Below, in pieces: positions 1 to 7,325 of a stretch of DNA of 18,227 bases (within the stretch, counting starts at the first letter, position 1; each line of letters opens with the position of its first letter). Made by a program: the position numbers and the translations under genes. Below the pieces are notes generated by a model that saw only the letters and a list, made by a program, of their open reading frames with translations, made no database searches and was not told where the DNA came from. The DNA is from an uncultured bacterium (GTDB lineage Bacteria > Actinomycetota > Aquicultoria > SKW223 > CALKMS01): NCBI GenBank assembly GCA_938091145.1, contig CALKMS010000051.1, positions 1 to 18,227 on the forward strand, given 5' to 3'.

Positions 1-2
1 AT

Positions 3-983
3 TTTCGGCAGGTTAAGGCTCAGCCTGATCATCTGGTTGCCGATGCTAAAAAAACAAGTGAGTGGTTAAAGAAACAAAAAATTTCTCAAGCCGTGATTTA
101 CTCCGATCTTTGGCCAGCCTTTAGCTGGTATTTAAAGCAGAATGTTTTGGCTATGCCATCTTTTAAAAACTCAAAAGCCTTTAATCACGAGCTGGAAAAA
201 AATCACGCTGATTATTTTTTAACCATCAGGAAACGTCAGCTTCCTTCTTACACTTTAGTTAAGAAGTTCGGGAGTGTAAGTGTTTACAAAGCTAACTTTT
301 CGAGATTTACTTTGAAGCCCCATTTGCTTTATCTCGGTCAAAACTGGCAAAACTATTTAGAGGAAGTTCTTGATTATAAGTATTTTGTTCACTTTGAAGT
401 TGGAAGGTATGGTTTAGGGAAGACTACTTACATCGATAACTTAACTTTGAGCGAGCTTAAAAAATATCCTTTTGTTTTTCTATATAACTTTCGTTGGAAA
501 AATCGAGAAAAGGCTCAGAAACTTCTAACTCAATACTTAAGAAGTGGAGGCAATGCTTTAATTGATTTGTCTGCCAATCTTAGTGGTTTAAACTACAGTT
601 TAGAGGGGCAAAGTTTTTTGGGAGTGGTTGCGGAAAGAAAAGCTCTTTCTGGTTTGCCAAGGATAACAATTAGCTCTGAACTTGGATTGAAAAAGCTGAA
701 ATTTTCGCCTTTTGTTAGCGAAGAAGGAGGCGAATGGTATGGAGCTAATTATCTTACTTTACCTGGAGAGGTTCGGCTCGAAAAACTAGTGAAGGCCAAT
801 GGAAAAATTCTGGTAGCTAAACAGAGAATCGGCAAGGGAACTGTTTATTGGGTCGGCTATAACCTTATTTGGCACGCGTTTATTAAAGAAAATAAGGATG
901 AAAGAAAACTTATTCAAAAGCTAATTGAGATGGCTTTAAGAGGAAAAGATCGAGTTGAAAGAAAAAGCCAAAGCAGTTTTTAA
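3..983 (+). CDS. C-terminal part of a large membrane glycosyltransferase-like protein (5' truncated by window edge)
   Basis: The reading frame is open from the first bases of the window, so the true start lies upstream; 326 residues are visible. GTG at 93 is probably an internal valine. The first visible stretch (WLKKQ, then a short hydrophobic strand VIYSDLWPAFSWYL) resembles the soluble tail that follows the membrane part of GT39/PMT-like glycosyltransferases. The later part has a strand PFVFLYNF, then a helix and SGGNALIDLS. Near the end is GKGTVYWVGYNLIWHAF, which looks like the flavodoxin/GATase-like fold found at the C-terminus of some uncultured-lineage membrane proteins. No transmembrane segment is in the visible part. 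It overlaps the next gene by 29 bp, suggesting one transcript. The family assignment is inference from overall pattern; the openness of the frame is seen directly. Confidence 0.6.
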   Translation, partial: FRQVKAQPDHLVADAKKTSEWLKKQKISQAVIYSDLWPAFSWYLKQNVLAMPSFKNSKAFNHELEKNHADYFLTIRKRQLPSYTLVKKFGSVSVYKANFSRFTLKPHLLYLGQNWQNYLEEVLDYKYFVHFEVGRYGLGKTTYIDNLTLSELKKYPFVFLYNFRWKNREKAQKLLTQYLRSGGNALIDLSANLSGLNYSLEGQSFLGVVAERKALSGLPRITISSELGLKKLKFSPFVSEEGGEWYGANYLTLPGEVRLEKLVKANGKILVAKQRIGKGTVYWVGYNLIWHAFIKENKDERKLIQKLIEMALRGKDRVERKSQSSF

Positions 984-1905
984 AGGCAAATTTTTTAAAA
1001 CTGTTTTTTCTATATTTTTGTTGAGTTACCTTTTCCTGAAAACTGACTTTTCTCTCGTTTTTTTAGGTTTTAAAGAGATAAGATGGTTTCCATTTTTGAT
1101 CGGAGTACTTCTTTTGCCAGTTTCTTTACTTATTCGCGCTTATAACTGGGGATTGGTTTTAAATCGAGAGAAAAAAGTTTTTGATTTTATTGAGTTAAAT
1201 CAACTTAACTTAGTGGCTTTAGGAGCAAACCTTTTTTTACCCGCGAGTGCTGGTGAGCTGGTCAAAGCTTATTATGCTTCAAAGTTGCGCGGCGAAAAAA
1301 CAAAGATGGTTTTTTCTGTTTTTATTGACAAACTGACATCTTTAATAGCTATTTTTTTAATTGGGTCTTTCTTTTCTTATCAGGAGGGTTTTAATTATTT
1401 GGCAGGTTTTTCTTTTCTTTTTTGTTTTCTATCTCTCTTGTTACTTTATATTCCGACTGTTTTTTCGTTATTTTTCCGTTTTTTTTCTTTCGACTTGCCA
1501 CCAGAAAAAGGTTTTAATTTAAAAGAAATTTTAGCTTTTTTGGTACTTCCGCCCGGCCGTCTTTTTTTGGTTTTGTTTGTCTCACTTCTTGGTTGGTTAG
1601 CAACTTACTGGCAAATATATTTATTTTGCCAGGGATTTAAGGTTGATCTTAGCTTTTCTTATTTGTTGGCGATTTCCCCTGCTTTAGTTTTAGCTCGCCT
1701 TTTCCCTTTGGCTCTCAATGGTCTTGGTTCAGGCGAGGCCGCTTTTGTTTATTTTTTTGGGCTAAAAGGAGTTGATTCGAAATTAGCCATTTTGGTTTCA
1801 CTGACTTCTCAATTGGTTAATGCTTTCATTCCGGGGTTGATTGGTTTAGCTTTTTTTTACCGTTACCCATTTAGATTCTCTTGTTTTAAGAGCGAAAAAA
1901 GTTAG
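955..1905 (+). CDS. LPG synthase TM / UPF0104 (YbhN-like) family integral membrane protein
   Basis: A 316-residue very hydrophobic protein with roughly eight membrane segments, the usual size for the stand-alone membrane domain of lysylphosphatidylglycerol synthase (flippase-like) proteins. Family-like signatures are LPASAGELVKAYYASKLRGE near residues 96-115, followed by FIDKLTSL, and NGLGSGEAAFVYFFGLKGV in the C-terminal third. Such proteins are found with glycosyltransferases, where they are thought to help with lipid or lipid-linked substrate handling; the substrate here is unknown. The start is TTG, with AGGAAAAG at 941-948 as ribosome binding site, inside the end of the preceding gene. 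Its TAG stop overlaps the TAA stop of the opposing glycosyltransferase-methyltransferase gene by 4 bp, leaving no room for a separate terminator. There is no C-terminal aminoacyl-transferase domain, so it is not a full MprF. Confidence 0.8.
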   Translation: MKEKAKAVFKGKFFKTVFSIFLLSYLFLKTDFSLVFLGFKEIRWFPFLIGVLLLPVSLLIRAYNWGLVLNREKKVFDFIELNQLNLVALGANLFLPASAGELVKAYYASKLRGEKTKMVFSVFIDKLTSLIAIFLIGSFFSYQEGFNYLAGFSFLFCFLSLLLLYIPTVFSLFFRFFSFDLPPEKGFNLKEILAFLVLPPGRLFLVLFVSLLGWLATYWQIYLFCQGFKVDLSFSYLLAISPALVLARLFPLALNGLGSGEAAFVYFFGLKGVDSKLAILVSLTSQLVNAFIPGLIGLAFFYRYPFRFSCFKSEKS

Positions 1906-3800
1906 TCCTTTTTACGAGCTAAAATGCAGGTACGGCGGCGGAAAAACTTGCCAATTAAAGGCAGGAAAGATCCTCCTTTTTCTATCAATTGCAGAAAGGG
2001 AAGATGCGAGGGAGTAAAGTAGATTTTTTCGATTACAAAGTTTTTTAGCTTTAAAGTTTCAGCTATCTCTTCTGGTTTTTTTAGACCAATGTGAGTTGGA
2101 TCTCTTTTTAAAAAGAGGTTATGTTTTCTGAGTATTTCAAAAAGATGAGTAGGGCAGGGAGTGTAAATGAGAAGTTTGCCTTCTGGTTTGAGAACTCTCC
2201 TGGCTTCGGCTAATAGTTTTAGGTAGTCTTCCTGATTGAGATGTTCGATAAAGTCGGCACAGACTACCAAATCATACTGATTTTTTTTAATCGGTAAGCG
2301 AGTGGCGTCGGCTAAGAGAAATTTAGCTTTGGTTTGACCTTGAAGAGCCGCTAGCCGACGAGCTGTTTTCAAAGCTTCTCTTGAGGAGTCAACGCCGGTT
2401 GCCAAAGCTCCTAATTTGGAGAATTCGATGGTAAAAGTGCCAATCCCACAACCTAAATCAAGCACTTTTTGCCCTTTTTTAATTGGGCCGGCCAGGGTGA
2501 TAACGTTTTTTATTCGGTCTTTCGCCCAGCAAGTTAGGGATTCGAACTCTTCTTTTAAATGCGAATAGTAATCTGTGTTGTAAAGATTGCTATCAGAAAA
2601 TAGTGACTTCAAAGAGTTGCTGAACTTTTTGGCGTTTACTTTTAAGTCGTAGTTTTTTTTGAGAAACTGGCGGTTAATTTTTAGCTTATTTTTTCGCTCT
2701 TTTAAAAGCTGGATAATTTTCTGGGAAAGGTCGGCAGACACGCCAGGTTTAAAAAGAAGGCCACCAGAAGTTTTTTTAATTATTTTGGTTAGCTCACCGG
2801 TGGCGGAAGCAATAACAGGAGTGTTGCAACTTAAAGCTTCTATCGCGATTAAGCCAAGTCCTTCACTTAAGCTGGGGATGACAACTAGATCGGCAGCATT
2901 AAGCCAGAGCGGCATTTTTTTTGGAGGAACTTCACCAACAAAAATCAGGTTTTTTCCCAACCCCTCTTTTTTTACTCGTTTTTTGATGGCTTTTAACTTA
3001 TCTGGTTCACTTTTTCCTAATACCAAGGAAACAACATCGGGAATTGATTTTAAAACTTCAGGGAGGGCTTTTCTTAAAACTTCAAAACCTTTAACTTTAG
3101 TTAAGCCGCCAGCAAATAAAAGAATTTTGGGCTTTTTGGGAAGTTTTAGAGTTTGACGGGCTTGATTTTTGGGCTGAGGTGAAAATAGATCCAAGTCTAT
3201 TCCTATTGGTATGACCTTAATTTTTTCCCTTTTAATGAGAAATTTTTTGGTAATTTTTTCCTTGAGGTCGGAACTGACAGTAATGATAAGGTTTGATTTT
3301 TTAAGAATTAGCCTGGCTAACCAGAAAGCCAGTCGACTTTTTTCTATGTAAAAATTTAAGTCAGAACCGTGAATAGTTGTGACAAGAGGTTTTTTAAGGA
3401 TTATTGAAACAAAAAAGCCAATAATTCCTGTTGGCACTACCCAATGAGCGACGATAATTTGGCACCCTTTTCTTTTAGCCAGTTTAAATGCATGCCAAAG
3501 GCCAGAAAGAAAAAAAGTTAAAATCGTTGAAATTGGTATCTGAGAGTAATCGCTAAAACGTTTGTTTCCACTTAAGTAAGGGAAGCGATAAACTTCAATC
3601 CCTCTGTCTTTGGTAAAGATAGGATCAACAAGGTAAGTTCGAGGAGCCACCACAATTACGGGATGGCCAAGCTCTCTTAGGGCTCGAGTCTGTTTTTCAA
3701 TGAAATGACCATGACTGGGGTTAGCCTGACCGGGCCAGGCGAGGGTGAGTAAACAAATTGAAAGATCGGAGTTATTTTTATAAGGTTTTTGTTTTAACAT
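1902..3800 (-). CDS. Fusion protein: GT4 glycosyltransferase + class I SAM-dependent methyltransferase
   Basis: A single uninterrupted 632-residue frame holds two enzymes. Residues about 10-385 are a GT-B fold family 4 glycosyltransferase. The acceptor domain has the N-terminal glycine/histidine region PSHGHFIEKQTRALRELGH and TTIHGSDLNF near 141-150. The donor domain has FAGGLTKVKGFE near 229-240 and the E-x7-E motif in SEGLGLIAIEAL, E313 and E321. Residues about 405-632 are a UbiG-like methyltransferase with SAM motif I VLDLGCGIGTF (446-456), ATGVDSS for motif post I, and DLVVCADFIEHL (510-521). The pair suggests transfer of a sugar followed by methylation of the glycan or acceptor, but this is inference. 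It lies 58 bp downstream of the DPM1-like gene on the same strand and is probably co-transcribed. No clear Shine-Dalgarno precedes the ATG at 3800. Both halves look intact. Confidence 0.88.
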   Translation of the reverse strand: MLKQKPYKNNSDLSICLLTLAWPGQANPSHGHFIEKQTRALRELGHPVIVVAPRTYLVDPIFTKDRGIEVYRFPYLSGNKRFSDYSQIPISTILTFFLSGLWHAFKLAKRKGCQIIVAHWVVPTGIIGFFVSIILKKPLVTTIHGSDLNFYIEKSRLAFWLARLILKKSNLIITVSSDLKEKITKKFLIKREKIKVIPIGIDLDLFSPQPKNQARQTLKLPKKPKILLFAGGLTKVKGFEVLRKALPEVLKSIPDVVSLVLGKSEPDKLKAIKKRVKKEGLGKNLIFVGEVPPKKMPLWLNAADLVVIPSLSEGLGLIAIEALSCNTPVIASATGELTKIIKKTSGGLLFKPGVSADLSQKIIQLLKERKNKLKINRQFLKKNYDLKVNAKKFSNSLKSLFSDSNLYNTDYYSHLKEEFESLTCWAKDRIKNVITLAGPIKKGQKVLDLGCGIGTFTIEFSKLGALATGVDSSREALKTARRLAALQGQTKAKFLLADATRLPIKKNQYDLVVCADFIEHLNQEDYLKLLAEARRVLKPEGKLLIYTPCPTHLFEILRKHNLFLKRDPTHIGLKKPEEIAETLKLKNFVIEKIYFTPSHLPFLQLIEKGGSFLPLIGKFFRRRTCILARKKD

Positions 3801-3858
3801 TTCAGAAAGATCTTGCGTTTAAAAATATGGCGGGGATAAGTTTAACTAGGGGAAACAT

Positions 3859-4818
3859 TTATTTTTTCTCGCTTCCAATTTTTTTTCGGATTTCAGCCTG
3901 GCTTTTTTGCAATCGGTAGATTTCGTTTCTAAGGAAGACGAGCTGAGTGGCAATGATGCTAAAAACGAAGATTTGAATTCCGGAAATTATTAAAAGGGAG
4001 AATAAGGTCATCAAGGGACGGTCGGGGTTTAAAGCTGCTTTTTGCCAGAGGTAAATGATGTAAATTCCTCCAGCTAAGCCAAGCAAAAGAAATAGTAAAC
4101 CAATAAGCCCAAAAAAGAAAGCTGGTTTTTCAAAAAGGGAGAAGAGGATATGAGAAATAACAGTGGCGGTGAGCTTAAATTTTGATTTTCCTTTCTGGCG
4201 AGCTCTGAGTACAGCTGGCACTTCAAACACCTGAAATCCCAGAGCTAAAGCTTTAGAAATTATTTCCAAGTGAATATCCTTGTCATTAGCCTGGAGGTCA
4301 AGAGAGTCGAGAACAACTTTGCGGTAAGCTCTTAAAATACCAGTGAAAGTGGTGAGATTTCCGGGCATGATTAAGCTGAGGAATTTGTTTCCATATTTGC
4401 TCCAGAAAAGACGAAGATAAGGAACGTTTTCAACTTTCCCGTTTTCTATATAAGGGGAGCCAACAACAATATCAACCTCAGGCTTTTCAATGAGAGTTTT
4501 AACCAGATGGGGAATGTGATCAGGACTGTAGCTTAAATCAGCGTCGATTGTGACAACAACATCGCCTTCAGCTGCCTCAAATCCTTTTCTTAAGGCGTAT
4601 CCCCTTCCTCGATTTGGCTGGTAAGAGATTATTTTAATTGAACGGTTCCGACCTTTTGCTTTCTCAGCAATTTCCTTTGTTTGGTCGGTACTTCCGTCAT
4701 CTACGACGATGAGCTCCCAGTTTTGGTAGTGTTTTTTTAAAACATTAACCAAGCGAAAAATGGTTTGTTTAATGTTTTCTTTTTCGTTGTGCGCAGGAAC
4801 AATCACGGAAACTTTCAT
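3859..4818 (-). CDS. Family 2 glycosyltransferase, DPM1/polyprenyl-phosphate sugar transferase type, with C-terminal membrane segments
   Basis: A 319-residue GT-A fold enzyme. It begins MKVSVIVPAHNEKENI, with the nucleotide-binding pair DDGSTD at 40-45 and the metal-binding DAD at 92-94 inside VVVTIDADLSYSPDH. NRGRGYALRKGF near 69-80 is typical of dolichyl- or polyprenyl-phosphate mannose/glucose synthases. Two strong membrane segments follow, about 233-257 and 270-295, then a charged tail. The likely role is charging a polyprenyl-phosphate lipid with a nucleotide-sugar-derived residue on the inner face of the membrane, which would feed the membrane glycosyltransferase-like protein at the left edge; this pathway link is inference. 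It is the first gene of a two-gene - strand unit. Shine-Dalgarno is weak and no convincing - strand promoter was identified in 4819-4982. Confidence 0.88.
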   Translation of the reverse strand: MKVSVIVPAHNEKENIKQTIFRLVNVLKKHYQNWELIVVDDGSTDQTKEIAEKAKGRNRSIKIISYQPNRGRGYALRKGFEAAEGDVVVTIDADLSYSPDHIPHLVKTLIEKPEVDIVVGSPYIENGKVENVPYLRLFWSKYGNKFLSLIMPGNLTTFTGILRAYRKVVLDSLDLQANDKDIHLEIISKALALGFQVFEVPAVLRARQKGKSKFKLTATVISHILFSLFEKPAFFFGLIGLLFLLLGLAGGIYIIYLWQKAALNPDRPLMTLFSLLIISGIQIFVFSIIATQLVFLRNEIYRLQKSQAEIRKKIGSEKK

Positions 4819-4833
4819 TTTTATAAATTTAAG

Positions 4834-4860
4834 TTGACCTTTTTATGTTAATGGTACAAT
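4834..4860 (+). promoter_or_regulatory. Candidate sigma70-type promoter upstream of ychF
   Basis: TTGACC at 4834-4839 and TACAAT at 4855-4860 are each one mismatch from consensus but separated by a short 15-bp spacer. Transcription would start near 4867 and leave a leader of about 115 nt before ychF. A second, extended -10-like site lies downstream at 4914-4922. Confidence 0.4.
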
Positions 4861-4894
4861 AAGCTTGTTTTTGAAAAAAGAATTTTTTACTTTA

Positions 4895-4911
4895 AGCGAA
4901 TGACTTTCGCT
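4895..4911 (+). other. Small perfect hairpin in the ychF leader
   Basis: AGCGAA at 4895-4900 is complementary to TTCGCT at 4906-4911, giving a 6-bp stem with a 5-nt loop. No T-run follows, so it is not an intrinsic terminator. Immediately downstream is TGATATACT (4914-4922), which reads as an extended -10 element and could be an alternative promoter. Confidence 0.3.
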
Positions 4912-4982
4912 CGTGATATACTTCCAGGTAAGGCTATTTAGGAAGTGAGGTTTTTGCTGGAAAATAAAAGAAAATAAAAAAA

Positions 4983-6071
4983 ATGGAAGTGGGAATCGTT
5001 GGTTTGCCAAATGCCGGGAAGTCCACTCTTTTTAATGCTTTGACTTTAGCTCATGCGCCAGTTGCTTCTTATCCCTTTACTACTGTTGATCCAAACATTG
5101 GGGTGACAGTAGTGCCTGATGAGCGTTTAAAAAAAGTGGCTCAAATTACTAACTGTTCAAAAGTTACTCCAGCTACTATTAAGTTTGTCGATGTAGCTGG
5201 TTTAGTTAAGGGGGCGAGCCGGGGAGAAGGCCTTGGCAACCAGTTTTTAAGCCAGATTAGAGCAGTTGATGTTTTGCTTCATGTTGTTCGCTGTTTTGCC
5301 GAAGCCAAGGTTCCTCACGTTGATGGTGTAGTTCACCCTTTAGTTGATATTGAAACTATTGATACCGAACTTATCTTAGCTGACCTTGAGGTTTTAGGGA
5401 GGAGGCTGGCTAAGATTGAAAAGAAAGCAAAGTCGGGTGATAAGGAAGCACAGGCAGAATTGGCTGTTTTAGAAAAGGTGAAGCAGGGGTTAGAAAAAGG
5501 AGTAGCTGTTCGTCTTTTAGAATTAACTCTGGAGGAAAAAGAAAAACTTTCTAACGTTGATCTTCTTACTTCAAAGTCGCTAATCATTGTGGCTAATATT
5601 TCGGAAGAGATGATTGGAAAGGAAGAAGAAAGTTTAAAGGAGCTTAAAAAGAAAGCGGAAGCGGAAAAAGCAGTTTTTTTGGCCTTGCCAGCTAAACTGG
5701 AAGCCGAGTTAGCCGAGCTTGATGAAGGAGAAAAAAAGACTTTTCTTGAGGAATTAGGATTGAAGGAATCGAGGCTTCCGGCTTTGATTAGAGCTTGTTT
5801 TAAGCTTTTAAACCTTATTGTTTTTTTTACTACAGAATCCAATGAGTGCCGAGCCTGGCCAATTCCTTATGGAACAAAGGCAGCCCAAGCGGCGGGAAAG
5901 ATTCACACCGATATGGAGCGAGGCTTCATAAGAGCTGAAGTTGTAAAATACGAAGATTTAGTAGAGGCAGGTTCAATCAAAAGAGCTCGCGAGCTCGGTC
6001 ATTATTTTATTGAAGGTCGCGAGTATCAGGTTCAGGACGGAGATGTGATTTACTTTCACTTTCGAGCTTAA
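4983..6071 (+). CDS. ychF: Ribosome-associated P-loop ATPase YchF (Obg-like)
   Basis: A 362-residue protein matching the normal YchF length. The P-loop GLPNAGKST (7-15) is followed by switch regions PFTTVDPN and DVAGLVKGASRGEGLGNQFL (70-89). The position of the usual GTPase NKxD motif reads NISE (205-208), the change that gives YchF/OLA1 proteins a preference for ATP. Residues about 130-240 form the charged helical (coiled-coil) insert, and the TGS domain occupies about 278-361, ending in VQDGDVIYFHFRA. Members bind ribosomes and are linked to translation and stress responses. The gene stands alone between two intergenic regions. The sequence before ATG at 4983 is A-rich with no strong Shine-Dalgarno (GGAA lies about 20 nt upstream). 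No intrinsic terminator is visible after the stop. Confidence 0.97.
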   Translation: MEVGIVGLPNAGKSTLFNALTLAHAPVASYPFTTVDPNIGVTVVPDERLKKVAQITNCSKVTPATIKFVDVAGLVKGASRGEGLGNQFLSQIRAVDVLLHVVRCFAEAKVPHVDGVVHPLVDIETIDTELILADLEVLGRRLAKIEKKAKSGDKEAQAELAVLEKVKQGLEKGVAVRLLELTLEEKEKLSNVDLLTSKSLIIVANISEEMIGKEEESLKELKKKAEAEKAVFLALPAKLEAELAELDEGEKKTFLEELGLKESRLPALIRACFKLLNLIVFFTTESNECRAWPIPYGTKAAQAAGKIHTDMERGFIRAEVVKYEDLVEAGSIKRARELGHYFIEGREYQVQDGDVIYFHFRA

Positions 6072-6396
6072 AGTTTTCACTTGATCTTTTCCTAGAGCTT
6101 CTTAATTTTTACTGCCAAAAATTCTCTTTTAACCTAGTGTTTTTTAAACGACGAAACAATAAAAGGTTATCGCTAGGGTTTCTATAGTTAAAAAGCTAAA
6201 CGGTCGCAAAATTTAAGGAAAATCAAAAAGATAAGATTGGTTTTCACTGGTTTGAAATGAGGCGGAAGGATTCTGTAATGAATTTTAAAGTAGATAAAAA
6301 AGCTGCAAGGCGGTTAGTCTCTTAAGAAACTTTTAGGTTTTTATGTTAGAATCAGAGCGAAAAAAACGAGAGCAAGAGGCTGGTTCAAGCTTTTTG
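6072..6396 (+). other. Gap between ychF and the broken methyltransferase, about 325 bp, no clear gene
   Basis: No open frame of meaningful length is present on either strand. The gap holds an imperfect dyad, AACCTAGTG (6131-6139) against CGCTAGGGTT (6171-6180), with a 31-nt loop. It also has a 15-codon frame (6278-6325) preceded by a good Shine-Dalgarno-like GGCGGAAGGA at 6261-6270. An extended -10-like TGTTAGAAT lies at 6344-6352. An ATG at 6343 is in frame with the methyltransferase N-terminus and could be an alternative start. Nothing here was recognised. Confidence 0.4.
6344..6352 (+). promoter_or_regulatory. Candidate extended -10 promoter of the methyltransferase gene
   Basis: TGTTAGAAT reads as TGN plus TAGAAT, one mismatch from the -10 consensus with the extended TG. 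No good -35 lies 16-18 bp upstream. If used, transcription would begin near 6359, favouring ATG 6397 over ATG 6343 as the start of the downstream frame. Confidence 0.3.
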
Positions 6397-7224
6397 ATGG
6401 TCACAAAAAAGCCAAAACTGAAAGACACTGGAGAGCGGATAATCCCTGGCGAACCCCGCATTTAATTATTCTTTTCAACATCATCTTGTTGCTTACGAGT
6501 GGGCCTTGGATTTTTGCGAAGGAAAAGAAGTTCTTGATGTTGGCTGTGGCGATGGCTATGGTTCTAGTTTGTTGGCAAGAAAAGCAGTAAAAGTGATTGG
6601 GATTGATAACTGCCGGGCGGCTATCAAGCACGCTTGCGAGCGTTACCAGGCTCCCAACCTTTTCTTTCAGAGTGCCGATGCCTATCAGCTTCCTTTTGAG
6701 AGCCACAGTTTTGATGTTGTTTGTTCTTTTCAGGTTATCGAACACCTAAAATACCCAGAAAAACATCTTCAAGAAATAGAAAGGGTTTTAAACAAGGGTG
6801 GTGTTCTGTTGCTTTCCACCCCTAATCGAGTTCAGTTTGGTGGAGAATTTCATCTCAAAATTCCTTTTCATTACCGGGAGTTTATCCCGACTGAACTTGA
6901 AGATTTGCTGAAAGGGTATTTTGCCCAAGTTTCACTTTTAGGCTTGTGGGGGGGCAAAGGGTGCAAGCTTTACATGAGATGGACCGCCAGTCAATTTTAA
7001 AATTGGTCAAGCTTGACCCCTTAAAAATTAGAAGGCTTATTCCTCGAAAATTTTATGAGCTTGTTTATCCCTATATGTGGAAGAAGTCGAGAAAAAAGGC
7101 TTATGAAAGGTATAAAGATTTAATTGACTCGATTACTACTAAAGATTTTTACCTCAAACCCCTGACTGGCAATTCTCAAGATTTAAGCTGCTGGGATATT
7201 TATGCTATTGCTCGAAAAAGTTAG
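6397..7224 (+). pseudogene. SAM-dependent methyltransferase gene interrupted by two single-base frame changes
   Basis: Three consecutive pieces together make one class I methyltransferase of about 275 residues. Piece 1 (from ATG 6397, or 6343) encodes KDTGERIIPGEP, the N-terminal motif usual for this family, then hits TAA at 6463-6465. Piece 2 is in the +1 frame and encodes FQHHLVAYEWALDF, SAM motif I VLDVGCGDGYG, DVVCSFQVIEHL and LLLSTPNR, ending with TAA at 6998-7000. Piece 3 is back in the first frame and starts inside piece 2, encoding QRVQALHEMDRQSILKLVKL and continuing to TAG at 7222-7224. Removing one C from CCCC (6454-6457) and adding one G to the seven-G run (6948-6954) restores a single continuous frame. 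The middle piece alone has the SAM site, with TTG 6506 its only plausible start, but lacks both ends. It is a pseudogene, a sequencing artefact, or less likely a frameshift-translated gene. The substrate is unknown. Confidence 0.75.
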
Positions 7225-7293
7225 CCTGGTCTTTGCCTTTGATTTTTTAGAAAATTTTTTAAAAAAAATCTCGATTTTGTCATTCCTTTTAGA

Positions 7294-7299
7294 TAAAAT
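7294..7299 (+). promoter_or_regulatory. Candidate -10 element upstream of the M23 peptidase gene
   Basis: TAAAAT in the context AGATAAAATA is a good -10 match and resembles the rpsF promoter context (TGATAAAATG). The -35 position is poor: TCGATT at 17 bp, or TTGTCA at only 11 bp. The start codon follows 26 bp later. Confidence 0.3.
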
Positions 7300-7325
7300 A
7301 GAGAAAAATTTTTTGGAGGGGTGCG

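Noticed and set aside
2659..3156. 165-codon + strand frame opposite the GT4 domain
   Set aside because: It is antisense to strongly conserved coding sequence, with no recognisable protein features.
3802..3858. 18-codon - strand frame between the two glycosyltransferase genes
   Set aside because: It begins directly after the upstream stop, has no Shine-Dalgarno and resembles nothing. Chance is the simplest explanation.
5333..5842. 169-codon - strand frame opposite ychF
   Set aside because: Its serine/phenylalanine-rich composition is the complement of the charged helical insert of YchF. It is a shadow frame.
6454..6954. Programmed ribosomal frameshifting as the main explanation for the split methyltransferase
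   Set aside because: It would need two opposite shifts in one gene. The first site (CCC-CGC) is not a known strong +1 site, so mutation or sequence error in homopolymers is simpler.
6946..7224. The 92-residue frame as an independent small gene
   Set aside because: It overlaps the methyltransferase piece, starts at a GTG in the G-run and reads as that enzyme's missing C-terminus.
7241..7270. AT-only palindrome (GATTTTTT ... AAAAAATC) as an intrinsic terminator
   Set aside because: The stem has almost no GC pairs and no T-run follows the 3' arm. It is more likely an AT-rich spacer.
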